Assembly (NCBI GenBank): GCA_013205085.1
Contig: JABMLH010000005.1
Span: forward strand, 262,915 to 326,914
DNA: 64,000 bases
Direction: 5' to 3'
DNA from: Microbacteriaceae bacterium VKM Ac-2854
GTDB lineage: Bacteria > Actinomycetota > Actinomycetes > Actinomycetales > Microbacteriaceae
In this document: positions 26,718 through 36,772 of the stretch, piece after piece
Numbering within the stretch: the stretch's first letter is position 1
How the letters are laid out: each line of letters starts with the position of its first letter
The notes under the pieces: model-generated
What the model saw: only the letters and a program-made list of their open reading frames with translations
The model's database searches: none
Told to the model about the DNA's origin: nothing
Made by a program: the position numbers and the translations under genes

Positions 26718-29700
26718 TCAATACAGGCAGTTCGGGCCGAGCAAGCTCTTGAGCTCGCCGAAGAGGTCGGGGCTGACCTTCACCGGGAACGGCACCTCGA
26801 AAACGCGCGCGGTGTCGCCCTTGATCAGCTTCAGCCGCACCTCGCTCTCGCCGGAGTGCCGGATCAGGATGTCGCTGAGGGCTGAGACCGCATCCGTCGT
26901 CGCGCGCGACTCCGGCAGGTTGATCAGCAGCGGACCGGAGTCGCCGGCCTGACCCATGTCCGGTGCGAACAGGCTGAACGCGTGCAGGTTCATCCCGTCG
27001 TCGCGCATCGATACCCGCCCGCGGACGACCACGATGGTGTCGTTCGTCAGCGCCGGTGCGAACTCCTGGTAGGCCTTGCCCATGAACATGCAGGTGATCT
27101 CGCCGCCGAAGTCCTCGACCGTGATCATGCCGTACTGGTTGCCGGAGGCCTTGGCCATCCGGTGCTGCACGCTGGTGACCAGGCCGGCGACCACCACCGT
27201 GTCGCCGTCCTGCACCGCCTCAGAGGTGAGCAGGTCGGTGATCGTGGTGCTGTAGTGCTTGGCCAGCTCGGCCTCGAGCCCCGCCAGGGGATGGTCGGAG
27301 ACGTAGAGCCCCAGCATGTCGCGTTCGAAGGCGAGCTTGTCGCGCTTGGCCCACTCGGGCCGGTCCGGCACCTGGATCGCCGCCTGCGGCTCGTCCCAGA
27401 GCGAGTCGAAGTCGAAGCCGACCTGACCGTTCGCCTCGTTGCGCTTCTCCGAGACCGCGCCCTCGACGGCGTCCTCGTGGATCTCCACGAGTGCCCGTCG
27501 GGTCGATCCGAGCGTGTCGAAGGCGCCGGCCTTGATCAGCGACTCGATCGTGCGCTTGTTCGCGACCGGCATCGGCACCTTGCGCAGGAAGTCGTGGAAG
27601 GTCTCGAACCGACCCTTCTCCTCACGGGCGGCGCGGATGCCGTCGACCACGTTCATCCCGACGTTCCGAATGGCGCCGAGGCCGAAGCGGATGTCGGTGC
27701 CGACGGCGGCGAAGAATCCGATCGACTCGTTCACGTCCGGCGGCAGCACCTTGATGCCCATCCGGCGGCATTCGTTGAGGTAGACGGCGAGCTTGTCCTT
27801 CGAGTCGCCGACGCTGGTGAGCAGCGCGGCCATGTACTCCGCCGGGTAGTGCGCCTTGAGGTACGCGGTCCAGTAGGAGACGACCCCGTACGCCGCCGAG
27901 TGCGCCTTGTTGAACGCGTAGTCGGAGAAGGGCAGCAGGATGTCCCAGAGGGTCTTCACGGCCTCCATCGAATAGCCGTTGGCGATCATGCCGCCGGAGA
28001 AGCCCTCGAACTGCTTATCCAGCTCGGACTTCTTCTTCTTACCCATCGCCCGACGCAGCAGGTCGGCCTGGGCCAGGGTGAAGCCGGCCAGCTTCTGCGC
28101 GATCGACATCACCTGCTCCTGATACACGATCAGACCGTAGGTGCCGCCGAGCACCTCGAACAACGGTTCGGCCAGCTCGGGATGGATCGGGGTGATCTCC
28201 TGCACGCCGTTCTTGCGCAGCGCGTAGTTGGTGTGCGAATCCGCACCCATCGGCCCCGGGCGGTACAGCGCGAGCACCGCGGAGATGTCCTCGAAGTTGT
28301 CGGGCTTCATCAGCCGCAGCAACCCGCGCATCGGCCCGCCGTCCAACTGGAACACGCCGAGCGTGTCGCCGCGTGCCAACAGCTCGTAGGCGGGCACGTC
28401 ATCGAGCGCCAGATCCTCGAGGACGAGCTTCTCGCCGCGGTTGGAGAGGATGTTGTCGAGCGCGTCGTCGATGATCGTGAGGTTGCGCAGCCCCAGGAAG
28501 TCCATCTTGATCAGTCCGAGCGACTCGCACGACGGGTAGTCGAACTGCGTGACGATCTGGCCGTCCTGCTCGCGCTTCATGATCGGGATGATGTCGATCA
28601 ACGGGTCGCTGGACATGATCACGCCGGCGGCGTGCACACCCCACTGGCGCTTCAGGTTCTCCAGGCCCAGCGCCGTGTCGAAGACCAGCTTCGCCTGCGG
28701 GTCCTCCGCGATGACGTTGCGGACCTCGACGGCCTCCTTGTAGCGCGGATGCGCGGAGTCGATGATGCCCGTGAGCGGGATGTCCTTGCCCATGATCGCG
28801 GGCGGCATGGCCTTGGTCAGCTTCTCACCCATGCCGAACGGGAAGCCGAGCACGCGAGAGGCGTCCTTCAACGCCTGCTTCGCCTTGATCGTGCCGTAGG
28901 TGACGATCTGCGCCACACGGGCGTCGCCGTACTTCTCCGTCACGTACTTGATGACCTCGCCGCGGCGACGGTCGTCGAAGTCGACGTCGAAGTCGGGCAT
29001 CGAGACGCGGTCGGGGTTGAGGAAGCGCTCGAAGATCAGCCCGTGCTGCAGGGGGTCGAGGTCGGTGATCTTCATCGCGTACGCGGCCATCGAGCCCGCG
29101 CCGGAGCCGCGGCCGGGGCCGACGCGGATGCCGTTGCGCTTGGACCAGTTGATGAAGTCGGCGACCACGAGGAAGTAGCCGGGGAAGCCCATCTGACGGA
29201 TGACACCCATCTCGTAGTCGGCGCGTTCGCGCACCTCCTGCGAGAAGCCGCTCGGGTAGCGCTCCTTAAGACCCGCCTCGACCTCCTTGACGAACCAGGT
29301 GTCCTCGGTCTCCCCCTCCGGCACGGGGAAGCGCGGCATGTAGTTCGCCTCGGTGTCGAACTTCACCTCGCACCGCTCCGCGATCAGGAGCGTGTTGTCG
29401 CACGCCTCCGGGTGGTCGCGGAAGACCTGCCGCATCTCGCGGGCGCTCTTGAGGTAGAACTCGTCGGCGTCGAACTTGAATCGCTTCGGATCATCGAGCG
29501 TCGTGCCCGACTGGACGCACAGCAGGGCCGCGTGCGACGTCGCGTCGGCAGCGTGGGTGTAGTGCAGGTCGTTGGTCGCGACGAGCGGGAGGTCGAGCTC
29601 CTTGGCGAGTCGGATCAGGTCGGACATGATGCGGCGCTCGATGCCGAGGCCGTGGTCCATGATCTCGGCGAAGAAGTTCTCCTTGCCGAAGATGTCGCGG

Positions 29701-30230
29701 AAGTCGCTCGCCGCCTTCTTCGCCTCGTCGTACTGACCCAATCGCAGCCGCGTCTGCACCTCGCCGCTCGGGCAGCCCGTGGTGGCGATCAGTCCGTCGG
29801 AGTACTGCGAGAGGATCTCGCGGTCCATCCGCGGCTTGAAGTAGTACCCCTCCTTGGACGCGATCGAGGACAGCCGGAAGAGGTTGTGCATCCCCGCGGT
29901 CGAAGAGGAGAGCAGCGTCATGTGGGTGTAGGCGCCGGACCCGGACACGTCGTCACCGCCGCCGTCGCCCCAGCGGATCCGAGTCTTGTCGCTGCGGTGC
30001 GTGCCGGGGGTGAGGTAGGCCTCGGTGCCGATGATCGGCTTGATGCCGGCCGCGGTGGCCGTCTTCCAGAAGTCGAAGGCCCCGAAGACGTTGCCGTGGT
30101 CGGTGACCGCGATCGCGGGCATGCCCTCTTCGACGGCGGCGTCGATGAGCGGCTTGACGCGCGCCGCTCCGTCGAGCATCGAGTACTCGCTGTGGACGTG
30201 CAGATGAACGAAGGAATCGCTGCTCGACAA
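26718..30230 (-). CDS. dnaE: DNA polymerase III alpha subunit
   Basis: The 1170-residue replicative polymerase. The N-terminal PHP domain starts VHLHVHSEYSMLDG and contains AVTDHGNVFG. The palm has PDFDVDFDDRRR with the catalytic aspartates, with GRGSGAGSMAAY before it. A helix-hairpin-helix region (KAGAFDTLGSTR) and an OB fold (VVAGLVTSVQHR) follow. TTG 30230 is chosen: GGGAG lies 11 bases before it, and the frame upstream has no DnaE sequence. Length and domains match actinobacterial DnaE1. Confidence 0.95.
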   Translation of the reverse strand: MSSSDSFVHLHVHSEYSMLDGAARVKPLIDAAVEEGMPAIAVTDHGNVFGAFDFWKTATAAGIKPIIGTEAYLTPGTHRSDKTRIRWGDGGGDDVSGSGAYTHMTLLSSSTAGMHNLFRLSSIASKEGYYFKPRMDREILSQYSDGLIATTGCPSGEVQTRLRLGQYDEAKKAASDFRDIFGKENFFAEIMDHGLGIERRIMSDLIRLAKELDLPLVATNDLHYTHAADATSHAALLCVQSGTTLDDPKRFKFDADEFYLKSAREMRQVFRDHPEACDNTLLIAERCEVKFDTEANYMPRFPVPEGETEDTWFVKEVEAGLKERYPSGFSQEVRERADYEMGVIRQMGFPGYFLVVADFINWSKRNGIRVGPGRGSGAGSMAAYAMKITDLDPLQHGLIFERFLNPDRVSMPDFDVDFDDRRRGEVIKYVTEKYGDARVAQIVTYGTIKAKQALKDASRVLGFPFGMGEKLTKAMPPAIMGKDIPLTGIIDSAHPRYKEAVEVRNVIAEDPQAKLVFDTALGLENLKRQWGVHAAGVIMSSDPLIDIIPIMKREQDGQIVTQFDYPSCESLGLIKMDFLGLRNLTIIDDALDNILSNRGEKLVLEDLALDDVPAYELLARGDTLGVFQLDGGPMRGLLRLMKPDNFEDISAVLALYRPGPMGADSHTNYALRKNGVQEITPIHPELAEPLFEVLGGTYGLIVYQEQVMSIAQKLAGFTLAQADLLRRAMGKKKKSELDKQFEGFSGGMIANGYSMEAVKTLWDILLPFSDYAFNKAHSAAYGVVSYWTAYLKAHYPAEYMAALLTSVGDSKDKLAVYLNECRRMGIKVLPPDVNESIGFFAAVGTDIRFGLGAIRNVGMNVVDGIRAAREEKGRFETFHDFLRKVPMPVANKRTIESLIKAGAFDTLGSTRRALVEIHEDAVEGAVSEKRNEANGQVGFDFDSLWDEPQAAIQVPDRPEWAKRDKLAFERDMLGLYVSDHPLAGLEAELAKHYSTTITDLLTSEAVQDGDTVVVAGLVTSVQHRMAKASGNQYGMITVEDFGGEITCMFMGKAYQEFAPALTNDTIVVVRGRVSMRDDGMNLHAFSLFAPDMGQAGDSGPLLINLPESRATTDAVSALSDILIRHSGESEVRLKLIKGDTARVFEVPFPVKVSPDLFGELKSLLGPNCLY

Positions 30231-30472
30231 GGTAGATATCTCCCGCGGGGCTGACTGAAAACCCGGCTTACAGCCTAACCGCGACCACCGACACGGCACG
30301 CCGAGAGCGCGGATCCGACTCCCGTCAACCCGCTGAGGAGTTACGGCCCGCCGACACCCGCGGCACCTCTCTGGCGGCGTCTTCTTCTCCACAGGGTGAG
30401 ACTCGGGGTGAGTTGTCCCGGTCCGGGGCTGGAGGCGCGTTCGATGTCAGAGGTACCGCATACCGTATGCAT

Positions 30473-31951
30473 ATGGCATCTTCGTTCACCCCCACACCGC
30501 TCACCGAGCAGGTCGGCACCGCCCGCACCGCCCTCGGCACCGCGGTGCACACCGCGTTCGACGCGGTCTGCGGGATGCGGGGAGCGGAGGACGCGGTCGC
30601 GTTCGCGATCGTCGCGGAGGAGATCCTGCGTTCGGCCCAGGCGCTGACCGTCGCCGCGGCGGCCGGTCTCGTGGAGGCGCGGGCGCACGAGGAGTACCAG
30701 CTGCGAAGCGCCGCGGCGGTGCTGAACGTGGTCTGCCGGGTCGGCTCGTCGGAGGCGAAGCGGCGGGTACACCTCGCCGGTCAGATCACGCCCCGGGTCA
30801 CCCTGCACGGCGAACCCCTCGACGCGAAACTGCCCGACCTCGCCGCGGCCGTTCGCGCGGGTGAGGTCACCGCCGCCTCCGCCCACCGGGTCGCGGCCAC
30901 CGACGCGAAGATCGCCACCGTCGTCACCGAGGAAGCCCGGGAAAACCTGATCGGTGGGCTATTGGAGATCGCCCGCACCGAGGACGACGCGTTCGTGAAC
31001 GTCTGCGCGAAGCGGAGCATCGAAGACGCACACCCGGACGGCACCGAACCGACGGACGCGATCCTACGGATGCGGCAGGGCATCACCTTCGGGATCGAAC
31101 GCGACGGGCTGATCCCGTTCTCCGGGTGCATGACCCGGCTGCAGTACGAGACCGTGCTGTCCACGATCGGCACGTTCACCAACCCGCGCCTGCAGCAGCC
31201 CAACACCGGCTGCGACGAAGCCATGACCGAAGGAGAGAACACCGACACCGCTTCAGACGTAAGCATCGACCCGGGTGACGGCGGCGACCCGATCCTCGTG
31301 AACGCCACCGGCCGCACCCGCCCCCAACTGCTCTTGGATGGACTCGTGGCCACGTGTGAACTCGCGTCCCGCACCGGCCGGCTGCCGCGCAACGGCGGTA
31401 CCCGACCCACCGTCATCGTGACCGTTCCATTCGATGAACTGCGCGAGCAGCTCGGCACCGCGGAGACCACTTTCGCCGGCCCGGTGCCCGCGGGACGGAT
31501 CCGGCAGCTCGCGTGCGACGCGGGCATCCTCCCTGTAGTCCTCGGCTCCGACGGGCAGGTCCTCGACGCCGGCGCCGAGAAGCGCCTCGTCGAGGGACCA
31601 CTACGCAAAGTCCTCACCGCCCGCGACGGAGGTTGCGCGTTACCGCACTGCGACATGCCCGCCACGTGGGCGGATGCGCATCACGTGATTCACTGGGCTG
31701 ACGGTGGCCCGACCACCCTCGAGAACACGGTCCTGCTCTGCCGCCAGCACCACACTCTGGTGCACCACTCGGCCTGGAAGATCGTGATGCGCGACGATAT
31801 CCCGTTCTTCGTCCCGCCATGGCAGATCGACCCCCACCAGACGCCCCGCCGCAACCACCGCCACCGCAGACCCCGAGCCGAGCAACGGTTTCGGCCCCGG
31901 AAACCCGCACCACCACCCCCGAGCACCGACACCGGGAACCGACGGACATGA
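30473..31951 (+). CDS. DUF222 and HNH endonuclease-domain protein
   Basis: A 492-residue protein. The N-terminal 300 residues are a DUF222 region of unknown role, and the C-terminal HNH motif is CALPHCDMPATWADAHHVIH followed by LCRQHHTLVHH, with Cys pairs for zinc. A basic, Pro-rich tail ends it. The family is multi-copy in Microbacteriaceae and related to the mycobacterial 13E12 repeat proteins; whether it cuts DNA is not established. Start ATG 30473 or 30467. It sits between dnaE and rluD and is likely accessory. Confidence 0.85.
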   Translation: MASSFTPTPLTEQVGTARTALGTAVHTAFDAVCGMRGAEDAVAFAIVAEEILRSAQALTVAAAAGLVEARAHEEYQLRSAAAVLNVVCRVGSSEAKRRVHLAGQITPRVTLHGEPLDAKLPDLAAAVRAGEVTAASAHRVAATDAKIATVVTEEARENLIGGLLEIARTEDDAFVNVCAKRSIEDAHPDGTEPTDAILRMRQGITFGIERDGLIPFSGCMTRLQYETVLSTIGTFTNPRLQQPNTGCDEAMTEGENTDTASDVSIDPGDGGDPILVNATGRTRPQLLLDGLVATCELASRTGRLPRNGGTRPTVIVTVPFDELREQLGTAETTFAGPVPAGRIRQLACDAGILPVVLGSDGQVLDAGAEKRLVEGPLRKVLTARDGGCALPHCDMPATWADAHHVIHWADGGPTTLENTVLLCRQHHTLVHHSAWKIVMRDDIPFFVPPWQIDPHQTPRRNHRHRRPRAEQRFRPRKPAPPPPSTDTGNRRT

Positions 31952-32006
31952 TCCGCCGCCGGACAGACGCTTCCGGCAGGCTCGCTGAATCAGCGAAAGC
32001 GCTGCT

Positions 32007-32012
32007 TAGACT
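32007..32012 (+). promoter_or_regulatory. -10 box of the CCG-motif gene
   Basis: TAGACT, 6 bases before ATG 32019. A short palindrome (31982-31994, CGCTGAATCAGCG) lies just upstream and could be an operator or a terminator for the HNH gene. Confidence 0.5.
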
Positions 32013-32018
32013 CGTCGG

Positions 32019-32864
32019 ATGCGGATCCTGGTCGAGATCGCGGGGTGGGAACACGGCTGTTGCGGCAAGGCGTTCGCGATCGGCCAGAAGGCGACGTGGC
32101 AGCTCGTGCGCGCAGCACGCGACGACGGGCCGTTACCGTGCTTCGCCGAAGAGCACCACGGCCAGACCGCGGCCGGCGTGCCCCACCTTCCGGTGACCGG
32201 CATCGTGCGCCGGATTCGTGAGATCCGCCGTCATCGACACCGCAGGCTGTCGCTCCTGGCCAACGAGCTCACCGGATTCGACGTCAGCGAGCAGGACATC
32301 GTTACTGTGCCCGAGCGCGGTACCGGCGGAGGTGCCGGCTATCGGGTCGAACTCGAGGTCGCGGATGACACCGAACTCCCCCGCTACGTCGCCGTTGCCG
32401 CGGAGAGCGAGCGGACGAACCGCCAGCAGCGCGAGGCGACAGCGATAGCCCAAGCGATGCTGGACGCGCTCGGCACGCGGATGCGCGCCGCGCTGCACAC
32501 CACGGCCGCCCGAGTCACCGGCAACGAGGACGGATCGATCGCCGCGATCGAACCCGACGCCGCCGGGGCGGCGACGCTCTCATGGCGACGCAACAGCGAA
32601 GCCGTGCACCTTCAAGCGGGTGAGGGCCGCTTCATCGCGCACACGGCAGCAGAGTTCGAACGGATCGTGGCAGCGGTGCAAGCCGGACGAATCCGGGAGG
32701 AGGTCGACGATGCGTCGCTGCGGACCGTGATCGAAGTGGCAGGTGCCGCCGAGATCGTCGCCGAAGAAGCGATCAACGCGTACAACGGCAACGGTTTCCG
32801 TGCCCTCGGCGGTCGAACCGCCGCGCGGATCCGTCGCGGCTCGTTCCGCTACGAACCCTGGTGA
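32019..32864 (+). CDS. DUF6578-like protein of unknown function
   Basis: A 281-residue soluble protein. Residues 1-90 begin MRILVEIAGWEHGCCGKAFA and GQKATWQLVR, the W..CCG.PF pattern I associate with DUF6578 of actinobacteria; the rest (Arg/Ala/Glu-rich, helical) is not recognised. No signal peptide or membrane segment. The start is supported by a -10 box 6 bases upstream, so it is probably leaderless. It converges on rluD with a 3-base gap. Function cannot be inferred. Confidence 0.65.
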   Translation: MRILVEIAGWEHGCCGKAFAIGQKATWQLVRAARDDGPLPCFAEEHHGQTAAGVPHLPVTGIVRRIREIRRHRHRRLSLLANELTGFDVSEQDIVTVPERGTGGGAGYRVELEVADDTELPRYVAVAAESERTNRQQREATAIAQAMLDALGTRMRAALHTTAARVTGNEDGSIAAIEPDAAGAATLSWRRNSEAVHLQAGEGRFIAHTAAEFERIVAAVQAGRIREEVDDASLRTVIEVAGAAEIVAEEAINAYNGNGFRALGGRTAARIRRGSFRYEPW

Positions 32865-32867
32865 GCG

Positions 32868-33788
32868 CTACTCGCCGCGGAGCACGTCCAGCGCGTGCTG
32901 AAGATCGGCCGGGTACTGCGCCTCGAACTGAACCCAGTCGCCGGTCGACGGGTGCTCGAAGCCGAGGCGCACGGCGTCCAGCCATTGCCGGGTGAGCCCG
33001 AGCCGAGCCGACAGCGTCGGGTCGGCACCGTACATCGCGTCGCCCACGCAGGGGTGGCGCTGCGCGGCCATGTGAACCCGGATCTGGTGGGTTCGGCCTG
33101 TCTCGAGGTGGATCTCCAAGAGCGACGCGAAGGGGAACGCCTCGATGGTCTCGTAATGGGTGATCGAGTCCTTGCCGTCGGCGCGCACGGCGAACTTCCA
33201 GTCCGACTTGGGATGCCGGCCCAGCGGAGCATCGATCGTGCCCGCCAGCGGATCGGGATGCCCCTGCACGACCGCGTGATAGATCTTCTCCACCGTGCGC
33301 GCCTTGAAGGCGCGCTTGAGGTGGGTGTACGCGTGCTCCGACTTCGCGACGACCATCAGGCCGCTCGTGCCGGCATCCAGTCGGTGCACGATTCCCGCAC
33401 GCTCGGCGGCACCCGACGTTGCGATCCGATACCCGGCGCCGGCGAGGGCGCCCAGAACGGTGGGGCCGTCCCAGCCGACGGAGGGATGCGCGGCGACACC
33501 GACGGGCTTGTCGATCACGATGATGTCGTCGTCGTCGTAGACCACGGTCAACTCGGGCACGATCACCGGGACGATGGTCGGCTCCGACTTCGGCGTCCAC
33601 TCGATCGAGAGCCACGAGCCCGCGGAGACGCGATCGCTCTTGTCGAGCACGCGTCCGTCGGCCGAGATGCCGCCCTGCTCAGCCACTTCGGCGGCGAAGC
33701 TGCGGGAGAATCCGAGTAGCTTGGCCACCGCGGCGTCGACCCGCAGGCCTTCGAGTCCGTCGGGAACGGGCAGTTGCCGTGACTGCAC
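32868..33788 (-). CDS. rluD: 23S rRNA pseudouridine synthase, RluD family
   Basis: A 306-residue enzyme with an N-terminal S4 RNA-binding domain ([18 protein letters not shown]) and a RluA-type catalytic domain; the catalytic Asp is in [21 protein letters not shown] is also conserved. The family makes pseudouridines in 23S rRNA. GTG 33788 lies 2 bases after the lspA stop, a pairing (lspA-rluD) conserved in many bacteria. Confidence 0.93.
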   Translation of the reverse strand: MQSRQLPVPDGLEGLRVDAAVAKLLGFSRSFAAEVAEQGGISADGRVLDKSDRVSAGSWLSIEWTPKSEPTIVPVIVPELTVVYDDDDIIVIDKPVGVAAHPSVGWDGPTVLGALAGAGYRIATSGAAERAGIVHRLDAGTSGLMVVAKSEHAYTHLKRAFKARTVEKIYHAVVQGHPDPLAGTIDAPLGRHPKSDWKFAVRADGKDSITHYETIEAFPFASLLEIHLETGRTHQIRVHMAAQRHPCVGDAMYGADPTLSARLGLTRQWLDAVRLGFEHPSTGDWVQFEAQYPADLQHALDVLRGE

Positions 33789-33790
33789 GA

Positions 33791-34381
33791 TCAGGCCGAC
33801 TTCTCGTCGGACGCCGATGCTTCGGATTCCGCGGCATCGGCCGACGCACCGTTCTTCGGTTGGCGCACCGCGCGAGTGCCGTCGGCGCCGATCCCGAACA
33901 GGGTGAGCAGCACGAAGATCGTCATCGCCGCGCAGATGGCGATGTCGGCGACGTTGTAGATCGCCGGGATCAGCCACGGCGTCGAGATGAAGTCGACCAC
34001 ATGGCCGACGCCGAAACTCGGCTCGCGGAAGAGCCGGTCGGTCAGGTTGCCGAGCAGTCCGCCCAGGAGCAGACCGAGGAAGGCGGCCCAGGCGAACGAT
34101 CGGATGCGTCGACTGAACCAGATCACGCCGATACCGACGCCGGCCGCGATGATCGAGAAGATCCAGGTGTAGCCGGCGCCCAGTGAGAACGCGGCCCCGG
34201 AGTTCTTCACGAAGTGGAAGACGAGCGCGTCACCGAGGACGTGGACGTCTTGGCCCTCGACGAGGTTCGTGACCACGAAGTACTTCGCGATCTGGTCGGC
34301 CACCAGCACCGTGAGCGCAACGAGGCCGAGGGTGACCAGCACCCTCGGCCTGACGTTCGCTTCGGTGGAACTACGCCCCAA
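33791..34381 (-). CDS. lspA: Lipoprotein signal peptidase (signal peptidase II)
   Basis: A 196-residue membrane aspartyl protease that cuts the signal peptide of prolipoproteins. Four hydrophobic segments; catalytic Asp residues are in GNLTDRLF and YNVADIAI, with NSGAAFSLG also conserved. The C-terminal 40 residues are charged and extra. The start is uncertain: TTG 34381 overlaps the wag31 stop by 11 bases without a ribosome site, and GTG 34342 ([14 protein letters not shown]) is an alternative. Confidence 0.92.
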   Translation of the reverse strand: MGRSSTEANVRPRVLVTLGLVALTVLVADQIAKYFVVTNLVEGQDVHVLGDALVFHFVKNSGAAFSLGAGYTWIFSIIAAGVGIGVIWFSRRIRSFAWAAFLGLLLGGLLGNLTDRLFREPSFGVGHVVDFISTPWLIPAIYNVADIAICAAMTIFVLLTLFGIGADGTRAVRQPKNGASADAAESEASASDEKSA

Positions 34382-35042
34382 AGCCCGGGAAGGACGATGC
34401 TTCCGCGGACACCGGCGTGGTGTCGAGGTCGCGGAGCTGACCCTCGATGTAGCTCTTCAGCTTCTGGCGGTACTCGCGCTCGAAGGTGCGCAGCTGATCG
34501 ATCTTGCTCTCGATCGTTGCGCGCTCCTCGTCCAGCTTCGCGATCTTCGCGCGCTGCTCCGCCTCGGCCTCGGCGACGAGGCGAGCGGCGGTGGCACGGC
34601 CCTCTGCGATGAGGGAGTCGCGCTTCTGGGCGCCCTCGGCGACGTGCTCCTCGTGGAGACGGCGAGCGAGCTGGAGCAGGCTGCTCGAGCTCTCGGCGTC
34701 GTCGCTGCCGGCTGCCGTCGGCGCGACCACGGGGGCCGCAACGGGAGCGGCGGCGACCGGAGCCGGGGTGGGCTCGGGCTCGGGAGCCGGCTCAGGCTCG
34801 GGAGCGGCGTCGACGACCGGAGCAGGAGCCGCGGCGACGGAGCCGCCGCTGCGCTGCAGCTCGGCGATCCGGGAGTCACCGGCGACGAGGCGCTGCTTGA
34901 GCTCCTCGTTCTCCTGGTTCAGGCGGCGAAGCTCCACAACGACCTCATCGAGGAAGTCATCGACCTCGTCCTGGTCGTAGCCCTCCCGGAACTTGGTCGG
35001 CTGGAACCGCTTGTTGACAACATCTTCGGGAGTGAGCGCCAT
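34371..35042 (-). CDS. wag31: DivIVA-like polar growth protein Wag31
   Basis: A 223-residue coiled-coil scaffold for polar growth and division. The N-terminal DivIVA domain is MALTPEDVVNKRFQPTKFRE followed by a coiled coil. Residues ~75-110 form a Pro/Ala/Glu linker, and a second coiled coil (ARRLHEEHVAEGAQKRD) runs to the end. It is essential and phosphorylated in relatives; a pknL-like kinase lies at 55135. Typical place downstream of sepF-yggT. Confidence 0.94.
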   Translation of the reverse strand: MALTPEDVVNKRFQPTKFREGYDQDEVDDFLDEVVVELRRLNQENEELKQRLVAGDSRIAELQRSGGSVAAAPAPVVDAAPEPEPAPEPEPTPAPVAAAPVAAPVVAPTAAGSDDAESSSSLLQLARRLHEEHVAEGAQKRDSLIAEGRATAARLVAEAEAEQRAKIAKLDEERATIESKIDQLRTFEREYRQKLKSYIEGQLRDLDTTPVSAEASSFPGFGA

Positions 35043-35197
35043 GGCTTTCCACCTTCGATTTCAAGTAGGTACGCGTTGTTTAACGTTCGACTAAAGCTAG
35101 CAACTTCGAGCGCGCGGCGCATCGCGAGCACGTCGGAGAACGTCCTGTCGTCTCACAGGATACATGTGTGGCCGGGTTCCGTCGCCCAGGTAGGCGT

Positions 35198-35497
35198 CTA
35201 ACGGAAGGATCCGGTCACATACATGCCGATGATGCAGCACAGCATCGTGAGACTCCAGCCGAAATCCAGGGCGATCGCGCCGATGGAGACGGGCTTGATG
35301 AGTCGACGGAAGAACCCGATGGGCGGGTCCGTGATCGTATAGACGAACTCCGCCGCGACCAGCCCTGGCCCACGGGGCCGCCAGTCGCGACGGATGACGC
35401 GTACGAGGTCGAGGACGAACCTGGACCACATCGCGAGGAAGTAGATCAGGAACGCGTAGTAGAGGATGGTCGCGAGGACCGAGACGATGGAGAACAC
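35198..35497 (-). CDS. YggT-family membrane protein
   Basis: A 99-residue protein with two hydrophobic segments and the family pattern FVYTITDPPIGFFRRLIKP. Conserved in division clusters between sepF and wag31; proposed to help the divisome or osmotic tolerance, not proven. Start GTG 35497, 25 bases after sepF. Confidence 0.9.
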   Translation of the reverse strand: MFSIVSVLATILYYAFLIYFLAMWSRFVLDLVRVIRRDWRPRGPGLVAAEFVYTITDPPIGFFRRLIKPVSIGAIALDFGWSLTMLCCIIGMYVTGSFR

Positions 35498-35522
35498 GGA
35501 GTCGTTCGGTACCCCGTCGCCG

Positions 35523-36029
35523 CTAGGACTTCGCGAAGAAGGACGCGTCGCCTTCGCTCTCGGTCGCCGATGCGTCGCCCGCGACGGTGATGTGCGAGGG
35601 AGAGAGCAGGAAGACCTTGCTCGTGACGCGCTCGATGCGGCCGTAGAGGCCCTGCGAGAGACCGCTGGCGAAGTCGATGAGGCGACGCGCGTCGGCGTCG
35701 CTCATCTGCGAGAGGTTGATGATGACGGGGATGCCGTCGCGGAAGTTCTCGGCGATCACCTGGGCGTCGCGGTACTGCTTCGGGTGGACCGTGAGGATCT
35801 CGTTCATTTCGGCGGGAGCCGTCACCTTCGGAGTCGGGGTTGTCGTCTTGCGCAGAGGAGTGACCGTCGCGCGCTGCTGCGACACGGGGGCCACGGGCTG
35901 GACGGGCTGGACCGGCGCGGGCGCCGGCGAGGGAGCGGGGTGAGCCGCCGTCTCATTAGCGCGCTCGTACTCGGCCTCTTCGTCGGCGAGGCCGAGGTAG
36001 ACCATCGTCTTCTTGAGCGGGTTGGCCAT
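35523..36029 (-). CDS. sepF: Cell division protein SepF
   Basis: A 168-residue FtsZ membrane anchor. The N-terminal amphipathic helix [17 protein letters not shown] binds membrane, a Pro-rich linker (30-60) follows, and the C-terminal SepF domain has [19 protein letters not shown] and [15 protein letters not shown]. Actinobacteria lack FtsA, so SepF does this job. GGAGGA lies before ATG 36029. Confidence 0.95.
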   Translation of the reverse strand: MANPLKKTMVYLGLADEEAEYERANETAAHPAPSPAPAPVQPVQPVAPVSQQRATVTPLRKTTTPTPKVTAPAEMNEILTVHPKQYRDAQVIAENFRDGIPVIINLSQMSDADARRLIDFASGLSQGLYGRIERVTSKVFLLSPSHITVAGDASATESEGDASFFAKS

Positions 36030-36079
36030 CTGTTCCTCCGTGTCGTTGGGTACCCGCCGTGATCGGGTGCTCGCCTAGA

Positions 36080-36769
36080 TTAAACGCGCGGAGGTCGATT
36101 GCCCGTGATTGCCGACCCGATTCGCAGGTGTGTCGCACCTTCGGCGATCGCCTCGACGAAGTCGTGCGACATGCCGGCCGAGATCGCCGTGGCCGTCGGC
36201 ACGGCGGTGCGCACCTGCTCGGAGTAGCCGCGCAGGCGCGCGAAGGCGGCACGCGGATCCGCACCGAGGGGTGCGACGGCCATCACGCCGCGCAGGCGGA
36301 GGCTGGCGGCCGCCGCGACGGCGTCCACGAGCGGGAGGAGCTCGGCGGGCGCGACTCCCCCGCGGTCGGGATCGTCGGTGAGGTTGATCTGCACGAAGAC
36401 ATCGCGCTCACGGTCACCGGTGTCGAGCAGCGGCACCAGCGCGAGCCGGTCGACCGAGTGGATGCTCGCGGCGTACGCGCGGACCTGGCGGGCCTTCTTG
36501 CTCTGCAGCTGGCCGATGAAGTGCCAGTGCGGGTGGAGGCGGGCCAACTCGGCCGCCTTCTGCTGCGCCTCCTGGTGCCGGTTCTCACCGAAGTCCCGCA
36601 CCCCGAGCTCGAAGAGCTGCTCGAGGAGCGGGACCGGATGGAACTTGGTCACCACGATCGTGGTGAGCTCGCCCGGATCCCGGCCGGCCGCGCGCGCCGC
36701 ATCCGCGATGCGCGCCTGCACGGCGGCGAGGCGCTGAGCCAGCTCGGTCGAGCCCGGTACGTCGGCCAC
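36080..36769 (-). CDS. yggS: YggS-family pyridoxal phosphate homeostasis protein
   Basis: A 229-residue PLP-binding TIM-barrel protein. The PLP lysine is in VVTKFHPV; FGENRHQEAQQK, WHFIGQLQSKKA and SAGMSHDF are conserved. It buffers free PLP and has no known enzymatic activity. GTG 36769 starts 3 bases after ftsZ. Confidence 0.94.
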   Translation of the reverse strand: MADVPGSTELAQRLAAVQARIADAARAAGRDPGELTTIVVTKFHPVPLLEQLFELGVRDFGENRHQEAQQKAAELARLHPHWHFIGQLQSKKARQVRAYAASIHSVDRLALVPLLDTGDRERDVFVQINLTDDPDRGGVAPAELLPLVDAVAAAASLRLRGVMAVAPLGADPRAAFARLRGYSEQVRTAVPTATAISAGMSHDFVEAIAEGATHLRIGSAITGNRPPRV

Positions 36770-36772
36770 GAC

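Noticed and set aside
26982-30254. 1090-codon open frame on the plus strand opposite dnaE
   Set aside because: Its sequence is an Arg/Val/Leu/Asp-rich shadow without domains; dnaE on the other strand explains the whole region. High GC makes stop codons rare in antisense frames.
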